Assembly: GCF_002797355.1 (NCBI RefSeq)
Contig: NZ_KZ454940.1
Coordinates: 558,001-622,000, forward strand
Source of the DNA: Bacillus xiapuensis
Lineage (GTDB): Bacteria; Bacillota; Bacilli; Bacillales; Domibacillaceae
Direction: 5' to 3'
DNA length: 64,000 nucleotides
Part shown: piece after piece, positions 9,043 to 18,797 of the stretch
Position numbering within the stretch: the stretch's first letter is position 1
Layout of the letters: the number at the start of each line of letters is the position of its first letter
The notes under the pieces: model-generated
What the model saw: only the letters and a program-made list of their open reading frames with translations
Database searches by the model: none
Told to the model about the DNA's origin: nothing
Program-made: the position numbers and the translations under genes

Positions 9043-9324
9043 ATGGAATTTTTCTCAAACTTTTCTTTATTAACAGTTGGATTAATTTTGATAATAATTA
9101 TTATTTCTTTTTTATTATTTAAAAGAAAAAAAATACTGTTTCCTTTAATAGTATTATTGATAGGTCTAGTCTTATTTTTCTCAAGTTTTACTATTGGTGG
9201 CTGGGAAGGTATGGGGCTAGGAATGTTTAGTTTATCATTGCTTGTCGCTTCGTTTGTATCTTTGGCTTTGTTAATGTTTTACGAGACTTATAAAACTATA
9301 AAAAACACACGATCCGAAAAATGA
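9043..9324 (+). CDS. YesK-like small membrane protein
   Basis: 93 residues, three hydrophobic segments (about 9-25, 31-48, 58-80) with a basic loop FKRKKIL after the first and the motif GGWEGMGLG before the last. Segment spacing and the GGWEGxGLG motif resemble the B. subtilis YesK family, whose function is unknown. AAAGGG lies before the ATG. It is AT-rich, like the decayed genes on its left. Its last codons and stop codon are part of a terminator hairpin. Confidence 0.7.
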   Translation: MEFFSNFSLLTVGLILIIIIISFLLFKRKKILFPLIVLLIGLVLFFSSFTIGGWEGMGLGMFSLSLLVASFVSLALLMFYETYKTIKNTRSEK

Positions 9325-9340
9325 TCGTGTGTTTTGATTT
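9302..9340 (+). terminator. Terminator overlapping the YesK-like stop codon
   Basis: 13-bp perfect arms AAAACACACGATC (9302-9314) and its complement (9323-9335), then TTTTGATTTT. The TGA stop (9322-9324) straddles the loop and the second arm. Confidence 0.85.
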
Positions 9341-9470
9341 TAATCTTCCTCTCCCAGCTTATACAATTCTTTTTTGAGAACTTCTTTTTCTTTTAGAAGC
9401 TTTATTAGCCATTCTGCAATCGGGGACAGCCCCTTCTACTATCCAATTGAACCCCCCACAAACAAAAAGC
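9341..9470 (-). pseudogene. Short coding remnant, no start
   Basis: On the minus strand a frame ending at a TAA near 9341 reads about 28 codons of lysine/glutamate-rich helix (IAEWLIKLLKEKEVLKK). Stops lie immediately upstream and there is no start codon. Probably the tail of a deleted gene; identity unknown. Confidence 0.3.
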
Positions 9471-9545
9471 GCACTGCAAGGAAGGATATGCCTCGGCTTA
9501 TGATAAGATATATGCATAGATTTCCACAAAGGAGCTGAGGAAACG

Positions 9546-10778
9546 TTGAAGAATGAGCTGATAAATCGATTTACTTCCTATGTGAAGGTGGACACCCAGT
9601 CGGATGAAAACAGCCAAACTACACCCTCGACAGAAGGGCAATGGACACTGATTCGCATGCTTGAAAAAGAATTAAAGGCGATCGGCATGAAAGAAGTGAC
9701 GGTGGATGAGAACGGATACGTCATGGCGACATTGCCGGCTAACACAGAAAAAGATGTCCCTGTGATCGGCTTCCTCGCACATGTCGACACAGCGACGGAT
9801 TTTACCGGCAAAAATGTTCAGCCGCAAATCGTTGAAAACTACGATGGAAAGGATATTCTGCTCAATCAAGAACAGAATATTATTCTGTCGCCAAAGGATT
9901 TCCCGGAGCTTGCTCAATATAAAGGGCATACATTGGTTACAACGGATGGCACTACCTTGCTTGGCGCCGATAATAAAGCCGGCATTACAGAGATCATGAC
10001 CGCCATGGCTTATTTGATTCATCATCCCGACATCAAGCATGGAAAAATCCGTGTCGCTTTCACGCCGGATGAGGAAATTGGCCGGGGCCCGCATAAATTC
10101 AACGTGGAGGCTTTTAACGCCGCCTTGGCCTACACAGTGGACGGGGGACCGCTTGGAGAGCTTGAATATGAAAGCTTTAACGCAGCCGGTGCCAAAATTA
10201 CAATCAAAGGGAAAAACGTTCATCCCGGCACAGCCAAGGGGAAAATGATTCACTCCGCAAAAATCGCGATGGAGCTTCACGCCAAGCTGCCGGAACAGGA
10301 AGCCCCGGAACATACAGAAGGCTATGAAGGCTTCTACCATCTGCTGTCCATCCATGGGGATGTCGAACAAACAGAGCTGGATTATATTATCCGTGATTTC
10401 GATAAACAGCATTTTCAAGCGAGAAAAGAACGGATGAAAACCATCGTCAAGGATCTTCAAAAAACATACGGCGAAGACCGCATTTTGCTGGAACTCCATG
10501 ACCAATATTACAATATGAGGGAAAAGATTGAACCGGTCAAAGAAATTGTCGACATCGCTCATCAGGCAATGAAGAATATAGGCATTGAGCCGGTCATTAA
10601 ACCGATTCGCGGCGGCACAGACGGTTCTCAGCTCTCCTATATGGGGCTTCCGACACCGAATATATTCACAGGAGGACAAAACTTCCACGGGCGCTTTGAA
10701 TACGTTTCTGTGGATCACATGGAGAAAGCCGTGCACACGATTATTGAAATCGCCAAATTATTTGAAGAGAAAGCCTAA
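9546..10778 (+). CDS. pepT: Peptidase T
   Basis: 410-residue aminotripeptidase of the M20 zinc family, removing the N-terminal residue of tripeptides in the cytosol. The TTG at 9546 is preceded by GGAG and GAGG; this start gives the usual N-terminus. Metal and catalytic motifs are present: [21 protein letters not shown] (bridging Asp), [11 protein letters not shown] (catalytic Glu pair) and [12 protein letters not shown] with the final ligand His in QNFHGRFEY. Length matches the family. A strong bidirectional terminator shared with the convergent catalase follows. Confidence 0.96.
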   Translation: MKNELINRFTSYVKVDTQSDENSQTTPSTEGQWTLIRMLEKELKAIGMKEVTVDENGYVMATLPANTEKDVPVIGFLAHVDTATDFTGKNVQPQIVENYDGKDILLNQEQNIILSPKDFPELAQYKGHTLVTTDGTTLLGADNKAGITEIMTAMAYLIHHPDIKHGKIRVAFTPDEEIGRGPHKFNVEAFNAALAYTVDGGPLGELEYESFNAAGAKITIKGKNVHPGTAKGKMIHSAKIAMELHAKLPEQEAPEHTEGYEGFYHLLSIHGDVEQTELDYIIRDFDKQHFQARKERMKTIVKDLQKTYGEDRILLELHDQYYNMREKIEPVKEIVDIAHQAMKNIGIEPVIKPIRGGTDGSQLSYMGLPTPNIFTGGQNFHGRFEYVSVDHMEKAVHTIIEIAKLFEEKA

Positions 10779-10790
10779 GACACACGAAAA

Positions 10791-10825
10791 GCCCGCTTGG
10801 TTGTGCAAAAGCCAAGCGGGCCGAT
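10791..10825. terminator. Bidirectional terminator between pepT and katE
   Basis: Arms GCCCGCTTGG (10791-10800) and CCAAGCGGGC (10812-10821) with T-rich sequence on the plus side and TTTTC on the minus side. It serves two convergent genes. Confidence 0.85.
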
Positions 10826-10831
10826 TTTCTT

Positions 10832-12871
10832 TTACAGTTGTCTCTTCCAATGGCGGTGCTGAGCCAGCGCTTCTATAAATTGATCGTGGAAGGACGCAGA
10901 ACCGGTCGTGATAACCCCTGGTTCGGAAGGCTGGACAGCGGCTTTAGCTAATAAAGCGGCTGCCTGGCTGGAAACCCCGATCGTTTTAAAATGCTTATAA
11001 GCTTCAGAGATGAAGTCTGCAGCTGCTTTTTGACTGACGATGTCACCGCCCGCCACGTAAACGGCATCGAACATGACGGAGTCGCTAGTCAGCAGCGTTT
11101 GGTTGACTTCTAATTTCTGCCCGCTCTCACTTTTGATTTCACCTAAAGCCGAGCTGATCACCATCGCATGAGCACCCGCTTCTTTAAGCGCCATCATCAG
11201 GGGCTGAACCTCCGCTTCATTGAATCCGTTGCCAGCGAGAATGGCCACCTTTCTTGTAGCCGCTCCTTTCACGCTGTTTTCTTGGCTTAATGCCGGTGAA
11301 GCGGCAGTCACTTTAGCCGGGCTTGGCTCTGTCGGAGGGTTGACGCCGACAGCAGCGGCTATTTCCTTCGCCAGTGTCCCATCCACGTTATGGAACATTT
11401 CCACGATTTTCTGTCTTGTTTCTTTGCTTTTCACTTTGCCGACTTCGAATTGGAACGCTTGAATCATATGCTGCTTTTCGACATCGCTCATGCTGTTCCA
11501 GAAAAGGATCGCTTGCGAGTAGTGGTCTTTAAAGCTGTCGCTGCGCTTCTGTACTTTGCGCCCCTCGACTTTCTCCTGATAATGGACGTAACCGCCCTCC
11601 GCTTCTGTTGCCGGCTGCGGGTCATTTCCTTGAAGCGCGTTTTTATGATAGCTTGTTTGTCCGCGGTCAATCGTCATCCGATGATAGCCGTCGCGCTGAT
11701 TATTATGAACGGGAGCCACGGACCGATTAATCGGAATTTCATGGAAATTCGGTCCGCCGAGGCGGATGAGCTGCGTATCCGTGTAAGAGAACAGCCGTCC
11801 TTGCAAGAGCGGATCGTTGGAGAAGTCAATGCCCGGTACGACATGGCCCGGATGGAAAGCCGCTTGCTCCGTTTCGGCAAACACATTGTCCGGGTTGCGG
11901 TTTAACGTCATTTTTCCAATGATTTTCACCGGCACCTCTTCCTCCGGCCAAAGCTTGGTCGGATCAAGAATATCAAAGTCAAACTTAAATTCATCTTCTT
12001 CTTCAATCATTTGCACGCCAAGTTCAAATTCCGGATAATCGCCCATTTCGATCGCTTCCCAGAGATCGCGGCGGTGGAAATCAGGATCTTTCCCAGCAAG
12101 CTTTTGAGCTTCATCCCAAACGAGGGAATGAACGCCAAGCTTTGGCTTCCAGTGAAACTTCACAAACCGCGCCTTCCCCTGCTCGTTCACAAAGCGGAAT
12201 GTGTGCACGCCGAAGCCTTCCATCATCCGATAACTGCGAGGAATGGCCCGGTCGGACATCGCCCACATAATCATATGCGCGGATTCTGTATTGTTGGCGA
12301 CAAAATCCCAAAACGTATCGTGAGCGGTGGATGCTTGCGGCATCTCATTATGTGGTTCCGGCTTAAATGAGTGCACAAGATCGGGGAACTTAATGGCATC
12401 TTGGATAAAAAACACCGGAATATTATTGCCGACAAGATCATATACTCCTTCTTCCGTATAGAACTTTGTCGCAAATCCGCGGACATCGCGCACGGTATCC
12501 CCGGAACCGCGAGAGCCGGCGACAGTGGAGAACCGTACAAACACAGGCGTTTTGACAGTCGGATCCTGCAAAAATTTCGCTTTCGTATACTCCGTCATCG
12601 GCTCGTATACTTGAAAGTAGCCGTGAGCTCCAAATCCGCGGGCGTGTACGACCCGTTCAGGAATCCGCTCGTGATCAAAATGCGTCATTTTTTCCCGAAA
12701 ATGAAAATCCTCCATTAGCGTCGGACCGCGCTCTCCTGCTTTAAGAGAATGCTCCGTATCGGATAGGCGCAAACCTTGATTCGTCGTCAGCTTCTCTCCC
12801 TTGTGATCTGCCCGAAACTCCTCCAACTGTTCGTCCTTCTTGTTCTGATTGGCGTTTCCCTTATTTTTCAT
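10832..12871 (-). CDS. katE: Large-subunit catalase (HPII/KatE type)
   Basis: 679-residue monofunctional haem catalase that decomposes hydrogen peroxide. Core domain: distal His in [12 protein letters not shown], Asn region in [13 protein letters not shown], proximal Tyr in [18 protein letters not shown]. Residues ~530-679 form the flavodoxin-like (DJ-1/PfpI) C-terminal domain ([14 protein letters not shown]) that marks clade-2 large catalases. AGGAGG lies nine bases before the ATG. Orthologous in layout to B. subtilis KatE, which is SigB-dependent and spore/stress associated; I could not identify a SigB promoter with confidence in 12872-12960. Confidence 0.95.
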   Translation of the reverse strand: MKNKGNANQNKKDEQLEEFRADHKGEKLTTNQGLRLSDTEHSLKAGERGPTLMEDFHFREKMTHFDHERIPERVVHARGFGAHGYFQVYEPMTEYTKAKFLQDPTVKTPVFVRFSTVAGSRGSGDTVRDVRGFATKFYTEEGVYDLVGNNIPVFFIQDAIKFPDLVHSFKPEPHNEMPQASTAHDTFWDFVANNTESAHMIMWAMSDRAIPRSYRMMEGFGVHTFRFVNEQGKARFVKFHWKPKLGVHSLVWDEAQKLAGKDPDFHRRDLWEAIEMGDYPEFELGVQMIEEEDEFKFDFDILDPTKLWPEEEVPVKIIGKMTLNRNPDNVFAETEQAAFHPGHVVPGIDFSNDPLLQGRLFSYTDTQLIRLGGPNFHEIPINRSVAPVHNNQRDGYHRMTIDRGQTSYHKNALQGNDPQPATEAEGGYVHYQEKVEGRKVQKRSDSFKDHYSQAILFWNSMSDVEKQHMIQAFQFEVGKVKSKETRQKIVEMFHNVDGTLAKEIAAAVGVNPPTEPSPAKVTAASPALSQENSVKGAATRKVAILAGNGFNEAEVQPLMMALKEAGAHAMVISSALGEIKSESGQKLEVNQTLLTSDSVMFDAVYVAGGDIVSQKAAADFISEAYKHFKTIGVSSQAAALLAKAAVQPSEPGVITTGSASFHDQFIEALAQHRHWKRQL

Positions 12872-13132
12872 CCATTTTTCCCTCCTGATCTTTCCCTGAA
12901 AAATCCAAGGTGAAATAAATTGTACGAATTCTGCAGCGGCCAGCCGGTTGATACATCTATGTATGGGCCTGCACCGCCTCTTGCTCAGTCCGTCATTTAC
13001 CCGAGAAGGCGTTTGCTTAAACGGGGCTCCGGCAAAAATAAGAGGACAAGCTCATGACGGCCGAGAGCCGCCAAGGGGCGAAAGAGGACTTTTTCCTCCC
13101 TCTTCCATTAAACTAGGAATAGAGGTGATAAA
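12872..13132. other. Intergenic region between katE and a membrane protein
   Basis: About 260 bases holding the divergent promoter regions. No supported gene or hairpin found. Confidence 0.4.
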
Positions 13133-13693
13133 ATGAAAACGCGATTCACAACCATAATCAGCGCCGCTTATTTTGTAATCATGCTCGGCTGCTTTCTATT
13201 TTTCTGGATGAAGGAGGATTCTTATCGCTATCCGATCGCGCTCGGAGGCATGGCAGCCAGCATCCTGCCGCCGCTCATTGAATGGAAGGCCCGCTCCCCG
13301 CTGAAGAAACCGCTAATCCTTTCTTATTTTATTTTTCTTATTGGCTCACAGGTCTTCGGCTCCTTAATGCGCTTCTATGACCTCGGCTGGTGGGATACTT
13401 TTCTGCATGTTGTAAGCGGCGGACTGATTGCTTTTGCCGCTCTGGCCTGCTTGGAGCATATGACGGCCCCTGCTGCCAGAAACGGAATGTCAAGAGGTTT
13501 CATCTTCTTATTTCTGCTCTCGGTCAGCGTTTTTGGCGGGGTATTATGGGAGGTGTACGAATTTTCTGCTGACCAGCTGATTGGCACGCAGACGCAAAGC
13601 GGCGGCAATACCGACACAATGGGCGATTTAATCGCCGATACACTTGGCGGTCTGGCCGTCAGCGGCTATCTCGCATGGAAGCAAAAGAAATGA
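13133..13693 (+). CDS. DUF2238/YjdF-like membrane protein
   Basis: 186 residues, about five TM segments. Conserved polar motifs fall at the membrane edges: DTFLHVVSGG after segment three, and WEVYEFSADQLIG...NTDTMGDLIADTLGG near the C-terminus. The D-x3-H, WE-x2-E and D-T-x2-D-L pattern is characteristic of the DUF2238 (YjdF) family of unknown function. GAGGTGATAAA precedes the ATG. Monocistronic by position: the upstream catalase is divergent, and the next gene has its own spacing of more than 200 bases. Confidence 0.8.
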   Translation: MKTRFTTIISAAYFVIMLGCFLFFWMKEDSYRYPIALGGMAASILPPLIEWKARSPLKKPLILSYFIFLIGSQVFGSLMRFYDLGWWDTFLHVVSGGLIAFAALACLEHMTAPAARNGMSRGFIFLFLLSVSVFGGVLWEVYEFSADQLIGTQTQSGGNTDTMGDLIADTLGGLAVSGYLAWKQKK

Positions 13694-13909
13694 TCTTACA
13701 CGCAGGACGATGTTCCAAAACAAGCATTCCGTTTTTCGGTAAGCGGCCCGCAGCCAGCGCTGAATTCTTTTTTCCATACTAATTAATCAGGAAATAAGTC
13801 GCCTTTTTAGCGGCTTCCGCATGATTAACCTGCCGTTAACATTTGATCAACATTTACCCTCTACACTGAAATGGAAGGAAGCATCCGCAAAAACAGAGGA
13901 GGGTTTATG

Positions 13910-15112
13910 ATGAGCAAGGAGTTGGACAGACGAAGCTTTATTAAAATGGGCGGGATGGGCACGCTGGCATTAACGCTTGCTTCGACTGGAATGCCCGTCG
14001 ACTTATTCAAGGATCGCGCCGCGTATGCGGAATCATCTTTTAACGCAAAGCTGCAATTTAAACCGGATGGAACGTTCAAAATTGTCCAGTTTAACGACAC
14101 GCAGGATGACGAACGCATTGACCGCCGGACATTGGAGCTGATGGAAAAGGTGCTTGACTCGGAGAAGCCGGATTTTGTCGTGCTGAATGGCGATAATATC
14201 ACTGGCGGCTGTGATACACCGCTTGAAATGAAGCAGGCGATTAATAATATCGCTCAGCCGATGGAAAAGAGAGGCGTGAAGTGGGCCATCACATACGGAA
14301 ACCATGATGAAGATTCCACGCCAAACAGCGGCATTGATGAAGAAGGCATGCTGAGCATCTACATGTCCTATCCGCACAACATGAACCAGCGCGGGCCGAA
14401 GGATGTAACAGGAACAGGGAATATGAATTTGCTCATCCGCGATTCCAGCGGACGAAAAGCAGCATTCAATCTGTGGCTGTTAGACAGCGGCCGATACGCA
14501 CCGACAACCATTGCCAATCAAGACTTTCAAGGCTATCCGACATGGGACTGGCTGCGCTTCAATCAGGTTAAGTGGTATTATGAAACCTCCCAAAAGCTCG
14601 AGAAGCAGTTTGGAAGAAAAATCCCTTCTCTCGTGTTTATTCATATACCTCTTTGGGAGCATCGCTTCATGTGGTTTGCCAGCGTAGAGGCAAGAACAGA
14701 AGAAGATCACAAGCTTGCCGTGAAAAAACATCAAATTACCGGAGAAAGAAACGAATCAGAATGCACCGGCCCCGTCAACAGCGGCTTATTCTCAGCGATG
14801 TTAGAAAGAGGCGATGTCAAGGGAGTCTTTTGCGGGCATGACCACATTAATACATATGCCGGAAATTACTACGGCATTATGCTCGGCTACGCCGGCAACA
14901 CCGGCTTTGGCACCTACGGTCTCCCCGGGGCAGAACGCAATCGTCTGCGCGGCGCTCGAGTGTTCAATCTGGACGAAAATGCGGCAAACGTGCTCACGGA
15001 AACGCATATGGTATTCGCCAAAGATTACGGCATTGATTTGACAGCCAACGATCAAAGCATCGACCCGCTTTCGCTGGAAAAGACAAAGAAAAAGAAGCCC
15101 GTTCACTCCTGA
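13910..15112 (+). CDS. Tat-exported calcineurin-like metallophosphatase
   Basis: 400 residues. The N-terminal twin-arginine signal peptide is clear: DRRSFIKMGG followed by a hydrophobic stretch (TLALTLASTGMP) and an AYA-like cleavage region. The mature part has metallophosphoesterase motifs: VQFNDTQDD, LNGDNITGG, YGNHDED, HIPLWEH and FCGHDHIN, binding a dinuclear metal centre. The start at 13910 (second of two adjacent ATGs) gives the best distance to GAGGAGGG. Likely a cell-wall or extracellular phosphoesterase; the substrate is not evident. The dedicated-looking Tat genes near 29 kb could export it, but that is inference. A bidirectional terminator follows. Confidence 0.88.
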   Translation: MSKELDRRSFIKMGGMGTLALTLASTGMPVDLFKDRAAYAESSFNAKLQFKPDGTFKIVQFNDTQDDERIDRRTLELMEKVLDSEKPDFVVLNGDNITGGCDTPLEMKQAINNIAQPMEKRGVKWAITYGNHDEDSTPNSGIDEEGMLSIYMSYPHNMNQRGPKDVTGTGNMNLLIRDSSGRKAAFNLWLLDSGRYAPTTIANQDFQGYPTWDWLRFNQVKWYYETSQKLEKQFGRKIPSLVFIHIPLWEHRFMWFASVEARTEEDHKLAVKKHQITGERNESECTGPVNSGLFSAMLERGDVKGVFCGHDHINTYAGNYYGIMLGYAGNTGFGTYGLPGAERNRLRGARVFNLDENAANVLTETHMVFAKDYGIDLTANDQSIDPLSLEKTKKKKPVHS

Positions 15113-15186
15113 ATACAGCAATACTGCAGCGGAGCATTCGTTTAGCTGACGCCCTTTCTTGCCAATTCATGTTGTCGCGTCAAAGT

Positions 15187-15232
15187 AAAAGAACCAAAGA
15201 GTACCCTAAAACCGGCATTCTTTGGTTCTTTT
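15187..15232. terminator. Bidirectional terminator
   Basis: 14-bp perfect arms AAAAGAACCAAAGA (15187-15200) and its complement (15219-15232). It separates the convergent metallophosphatase and chemotaxis receptor genes. Confidence 0.85.
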
Positions 15233-15268
15233 AAAATCACCCTGCAATTCCACTCACCGAACAGCCTC

Positions 15269-16954
15269 TTACACTTTAAACTGGCTGATTAATTTCTGAA
15301 GTTCCTCCGCCCGGTTTGATAAAGCACTGGCGGAAGCCGCTATCTCTTCCATGGAAGCAAGCTGCTGCTCAGCCGATGCGGCAACATTTTGCGAATGCAT
15401 GGATGTATTAGATGAGACTTCGGCTAGTCCCGCTACGGCGGTGACCACCTCTTCTGTGCTTGCGGACACTTCCTCCGCCGTTGCGGCCATATCCTCTATT
15501 TGCTCCGCAAGTGATTCCATAAAGGCAAGAATTTCTTTAAAGTTATTCGCCGTTTTGTGAACAATGTTCAAGCCACCCTGCACATTATCCTCAACTCGTT
15601 CAATCGATTCATTGGATGTCTCCATCTCCTGTTGAATCTCGAGAATCAAACGGGTTATCTGCGTCGAAGAATGATGCGACTGTTCCGCCAGTTTTCTTAC
15701 CTCTTCCGCGACAACGGCAAAGCCTTTGCCGTGCTCTCCCGCTCTAGCGGCTTCAATGGCGGCATTCAGCGCCAATAAATTGGTCTGTTCAGCAATTCCT
15801 GTAATGATATTCGTGATTTCTCCAATTTCTTTGGAGCGCTGATCCAGCGACTTGATGATCGTACCGCTTTCATGGACAGAGCGGTTGATTTCATTCATTT
15901 GTTCCACCGTACCATGAACATAGCCCCCACCGTCCTGCGCCAGCTTCGCCGTTTGCGTGCTGACCTCAGAAATCGAAGAGGCTTTCTCCGCTATAAATTG
16001 CACTCCGCTGCTGACTTCCGCCAACGCGGCTGAGCTTTCTTTCACGCCTGCCGTTGAATGCTCAGCATCGTTCGCTACGGATTGAATCGATTCCGCAATG
16101 GTTTCCGTCGCTTGGCTCGTCTGTTCCGAGCTAGCTGTCAGCTCTTCTGAAGAGGAAGCTAAATGCTCCGAGGTAGCAGCCACTTCATTCATCATCTCTT
16201 TCAGCTTGCCAGTCATCTTATTATAGCTGTCAGCCAGGCTGCTTAGCTCATCGCCTGCCGCATCCTTCACCTGGACAGTCAGATCGCCGCTTCCAGCCTT
16301 GGCCAGTGCATCCGAAAGTACCGTCAATCTTATTTTAATTCTTCTTGTAAACCAATAGCTGATGGCGAAAGCGATCGCAATCATCCCGGCTAATACAAGA
16401 AGGAATTTAACGAGAAATTGAGATAAGAGGCCGTCAATGATTTTCTGTGAAGCCCCCATATAGAGCATGCCCACCACGCGGTTATCGCCATCCTTGATTG
16501 GCATATAGGCCGTCTGATACGTATGGCCGGCGACATTCGCTTCACCGTAATAATGCTTTCCTTCCTTAAGCACGGTTTCACTTACTTCAGCGGACGCTTG
16601 GATGCCAGTCGCTCGGCTTCCGTCTTTTTTGACATTCGTCGCTACACGGGTGTCCCCCTGAAAGACCGTAACCGTGTCACCTGTATCGTCGCCGATCTCA
16701 TCCACCAATTGATGATTATCATTTATCAGCGTATCTCCCTTATACAGTTTGCCATTTTGTATATTCCACTCCCCCGGATATTCAGCGTCCATATAACGAA
16801 GCGCCATGTGAAGGTCGCTTTTCGCTTTTTCAACAGCAAACTTCTCGATTCCTTTCGTGATCTGCTGATTCACAACAAGTCCAATGGCAATAGACAGCAA
16901 AAGAATGACCGCGATGATCATGATATTCATTTTAGTCGCAAACTTTAATTTCAT
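15269..16954 (-). CDS. Methyl-accepting chemotaxis protein with single Cache domain
   Basis: About 561 residues. TM1 (residues ~8-28), an extracytoplasmic single-Cache sensor of ~150 residues ([22 protein letters not shown], later [18 protein letters not shown]), TM2 near 185-205, HAMP, then the long signalling coiled coil with the hairpin tip [23 protein letters not shown] and [24 protein letters not shown]. The ATG at 16954 is chosen; a GTG at 16963 in the same frame is an alternative, and the ribosome site is weak for both. A SigD-type promoter lies upstream. The Cache_3-like domain suggests sensing of small organic acids, which is inference. No other chemotaxis gene is nearby. Confidence 0.93.
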   Translation of the reverse strand: MKLKFATKMNIMIIAVILLLSIAIGLVVNQQITKGIEKFAVEKAKSDLHMALRYMDAEYPGEWNIQNGKLYKGDTLINDNHQLVDEIGDDTGDTVTVFQGDTRVATNVKKDGSRATGIQASAEVSETVLKEGKHYYGEANVAGHTYQTAYMPIKDGDNRVVGMLYMGASQKIIDGLLSQFLVKFLLVLAGMIAIAFAISYWFTRRIKIRLTVLSDALAKAGSGDLTVQVKDAAGDELSSLADSYNKMTGKLKEMMNEVAATSEHLASSSEELTASSEQTSQATETIAESIQSVANDAEHSTAGVKESSAALAEVSSGVQFIAEKASSISEVSTQTAKLAQDGGGYVHGTVEQMNEINRSVHESGTIIKSLDQRSKEIGEITNIITGIAEQTNLLALNAAIEAARAGEHGKGFAVVAEEVRKLAEQSHHSSTQITRLILEIQQEMETSNESIERVEDNVQGGLNIVHKTANNFKEILAFMESLAEQIEDMAATAEEVSASTEEVVTAVAGLAEVSSNTSMHSQNVAASAEQQLASMEEIAASASALSNRAEELQKLISQFKV

Positions 16955-17013
16955 TTGGTACACAGTCCTATCTATAATGTGTAATGATTTACATAGTAAA
17001 CCCTTCCTTATTG

Positions 17014-17039
17014 ATATCGGCTATTTTTGTTAAAATATA
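17014..17039 (-). promoter_or_regulatory. SigD-like motility promoter
   Basis: On the minus strand GCCGATAT (complement of 17014-17021) exactly matches the SigD -10 element. TATA lies 14 bases upstream (17036-17039), against the TAAA-N15 consensus. It is about 50 bases before the chemotaxis receptor start, the expected class of target. Confidence 0.7.
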
Positions 17040-17159
17040 ATAGAAAATGTTTATTTTTATCTATTTATGAGGAAAAATGTCGTTTTATTTGATTAATATA
17101 AGGAATATTTTTACCCGATTGCGTGACTGAATATCATAAAATGCACCAGATCGATATGT

Positions 17160-17198
17160 GAACCTGACGAAATCATGAATTTCGTCAGGTTCTTTTTT
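17160..17198 (+). terminator. Orphan plus-strand terminator
   Basis: 14-bp perfect arms (GAACCTGACGAAAT at 17160-17173 and its complement at 17179-17192) followed by T6. The only plus-strand ORF before it is a 17-codon frame near 17079 behind GAGGAAAA. It may end a small transcript or attenuate the downstream XRE operon. Confidence 0.75.
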
Positions 17199-17320
17199 CA
17201 TTCTGGCTCTTATTAAATAAAAGTGATCCAGCCAAAAATAAAGGTATTTCATTTCTTTGTATAAGTTTACTTTACTTTTATAAAAAAATGGTTTGTTATT
17301 TGATTCAAGAGGTGAGTGCC

Positions 17321-17560
17321 ATGAAGAAAGATTTTGGTGATTCGATATCAAATAAAGTGTATGAATATCGTGTACTTGCCAGAATGTCTCAGCAAGAATT
17401 AGCGGATAAAGTCGGAGTTTCCAAACAAACCATCTTCGTAATGGAAAAAGGAAATTATGTCCCGACTCTGCTGTTAGCTTTTCGCATCGCCGAATTTTTT
17501 AAGGTGGATGTAAACGATATTTTTACTTATGTGAAAGGAAGTGATCAAAATGATCAATGA
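17321..17560 (+). CDS. XRE-family helix-turn-helix regulator
   Basis: 79-residue single-domain Cro/CI-type regulator. HTH: MSQQELADKVGVSKQTIFVMEKGNYVPTLL, close to small B. cereus-group regulators placed before BcrA-type transporters. The start at 17321 follows GAGGTGAG. Its last 11 bases overlap the start of the next (frameshifted) gene, so the two were co-translated. It probably controls this operon (regulator, small membrane protein, ABC ATPase, permease). Confidence 0.9.
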   Translation: MKKDFGDSISNKVYEYRVLARMSQQELADKVGVSKQTIFVMEKGNYVPTLLLAFRIAEFFKVDVNDIFTYVKGSDQNDQ

Positions 17561-17899
17561 GTTTTTCTCAGATATCCACAACGCCATTTTTCCCCTTTAA
17601 AGTCTTGGGCTGAACAATCGACGGGAAATTGGAATACTCTCCTTGGAGTTGGTTTTTTACTGCTTATAGGCAGTGCGATTTTTGCCTATATATTTCATAG
17701 AAAGATGGGGCCTGCCGATGAGCGGACAAGTAAAATCTCATTGAAGAGTGCTTACTGTATGCTGTGGGCAATTATACTATGTGACATGATTTTTCCCAAA
17801 GACTATATGTGGAACATCTTTTTCTTGTTCAAATATGGGCTGGGCATTTTAGCTGGCGGGATTTACTTGGCCGTTCAATATAAAAAGGATTTTTCATAA
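17550..17899 (+). pseudogene. Frameshifted small membrane protein
   Basis: Starts at ATG 17550 behind GAAAGGAAG, overlapping the XRE stop. It reads MINEFFSDIHNAIFP and then meets TAA (17598-17600). If the T5 run near 17587-17591 had one more T, the frame would continue SPLKSWAEQSTGNWNTLLGVG... to the TAA at 17899, giving ~117 residues with three hydrophobic segments (GVGFLLLIGSAIFAYIF, MLWAIILCDMIF, GLGILAGGIYLAV). Similar small membrane proteins (DUF3796/DUF2178-like) accompany XRE regulators and ABC transporters in Bacillus. One missing base in a homopolymer could be a real mutation, slippage or a sequencing error. Confidence 0.65.
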
Positions 17900-17927
17900 G
17901 AAAAAGCCTAGGCTGGAGGAATAGACA

Positions 17928-18797
17928 ATGCTGATAAATAAGCTAACTAAGCGATATGGACAGTCAATCGTTTTGAAAGATCTCTCTTTAGAATTCAGCC
18001 AAGGAGAAATCGTTGGTCTAATTGGAAGAAACGGCGCTGGCAAGAGTACTTTGATGAAGATTATAACGCAAATCATTCAAACCTATGATGGAACAGTTGC
18101 AGACAATCATCAGGTAGGCTACTTGATCGAGGAACCAAAGCTATTCAGTAATAAGACGGGATTATACCACTTAACATATTTTTCAGGAATTTACGGAAAC
18201 ACCTTCAAACTCAATAAATACGAGAAGATCTTAAGGAACCTGCAATTATTCGATGTGCTGAATAAAAAGGTGAAGGAATATTCTTTAGGCATGCGGCAGA
18301 AGTTAGGAATCGTCATCAGCCTCCTAAATAACCCAAACTATATTGTATTAGATGAACCCACTAACGGCATGGATGTGGAAACGTCATTTGAAATTCTGCA
18401 GGAATTGAGAAGAATGGCTGATGAATGGAATGTCGGTATTTTGATTTCTAGCCATAAGCTAGAGGACATTGAAGCTGTTTGCAATCGTGTTTTATTCATA
18501 GAAGATGGCACGATTGCCGGTGAACAGCACTTTAGTAATAATGAGCAACGAACGCTCACGCTAGTCTTTGAAAATTCGGTTGATTTAGCCACATTTGCTA
18601 TGAAGCAAAACGTCGGGCGCATCATCCACTCCGGTGACAAAGATATTCAAATCGAAACAGTTGCGGAAAACGCTGAGATTTTCGAGCTGATCAATCGACT
18701 AGGCCTCCGACTAATTGATTTCACTGCGGAGAAGAAAACTCTGCGCAGTGTCTATATGAACAAATTCAGAGGTGAAGAGCATGACACTAAGTATTAG
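17928..18797 (+). CDS. ABC transporter ATP-binding protein, BcrA type
   Basis: 289 residues. Walker A GRNGAGKSTLM, Q-loop region VGYLIEEPKL, signature YSLGMRQKLGI, Walker B YIVLDEPTNGMD, H-loop SSHKLED, and a ~80-residue C-terminal extension typical of BcrA/lantibiotic-immunity ATPases. CTGGAGG precedes the ATG. It overlaps the permease start by 17 bases. With the permease it likely forms an exporter giving self-protection or resistance to a membrane-active peptide; the substrate is unknown. Confidence 0.92.
   Translation: MLINKLTKRYGQSIVLKDLSLEFSQGEIVGLIGRNGAGKSTLMKIITQIIQTYDGTVADNHQVGYLIEEPKLFSNKTGLYHLTYFSGIYGNTFKLNKYEKILRNLQLFDVLNKKVKEYSLGMRQKLGIVISLLNNPNYIVLDEPTNGMDVETSFEILQELRRMADEWNVGILISSHKLEDIEAVCNRVLFIEDGTIAGEQHFSNNEQRTLTLVFENSVDLATFAMKQNVGRIIHSGDKDIQIETVAENAEIFELINRLGLRLIDFTAEKKTLRSVYMNKFRGEEHDTKY

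Noticed and set aside
9672-10736. 354-codon minus-strand ORF opposite pepT
   Set aside because: Antisense shadow of a clear peptidase T gene; no ribosome site and an implausible protein sequence.
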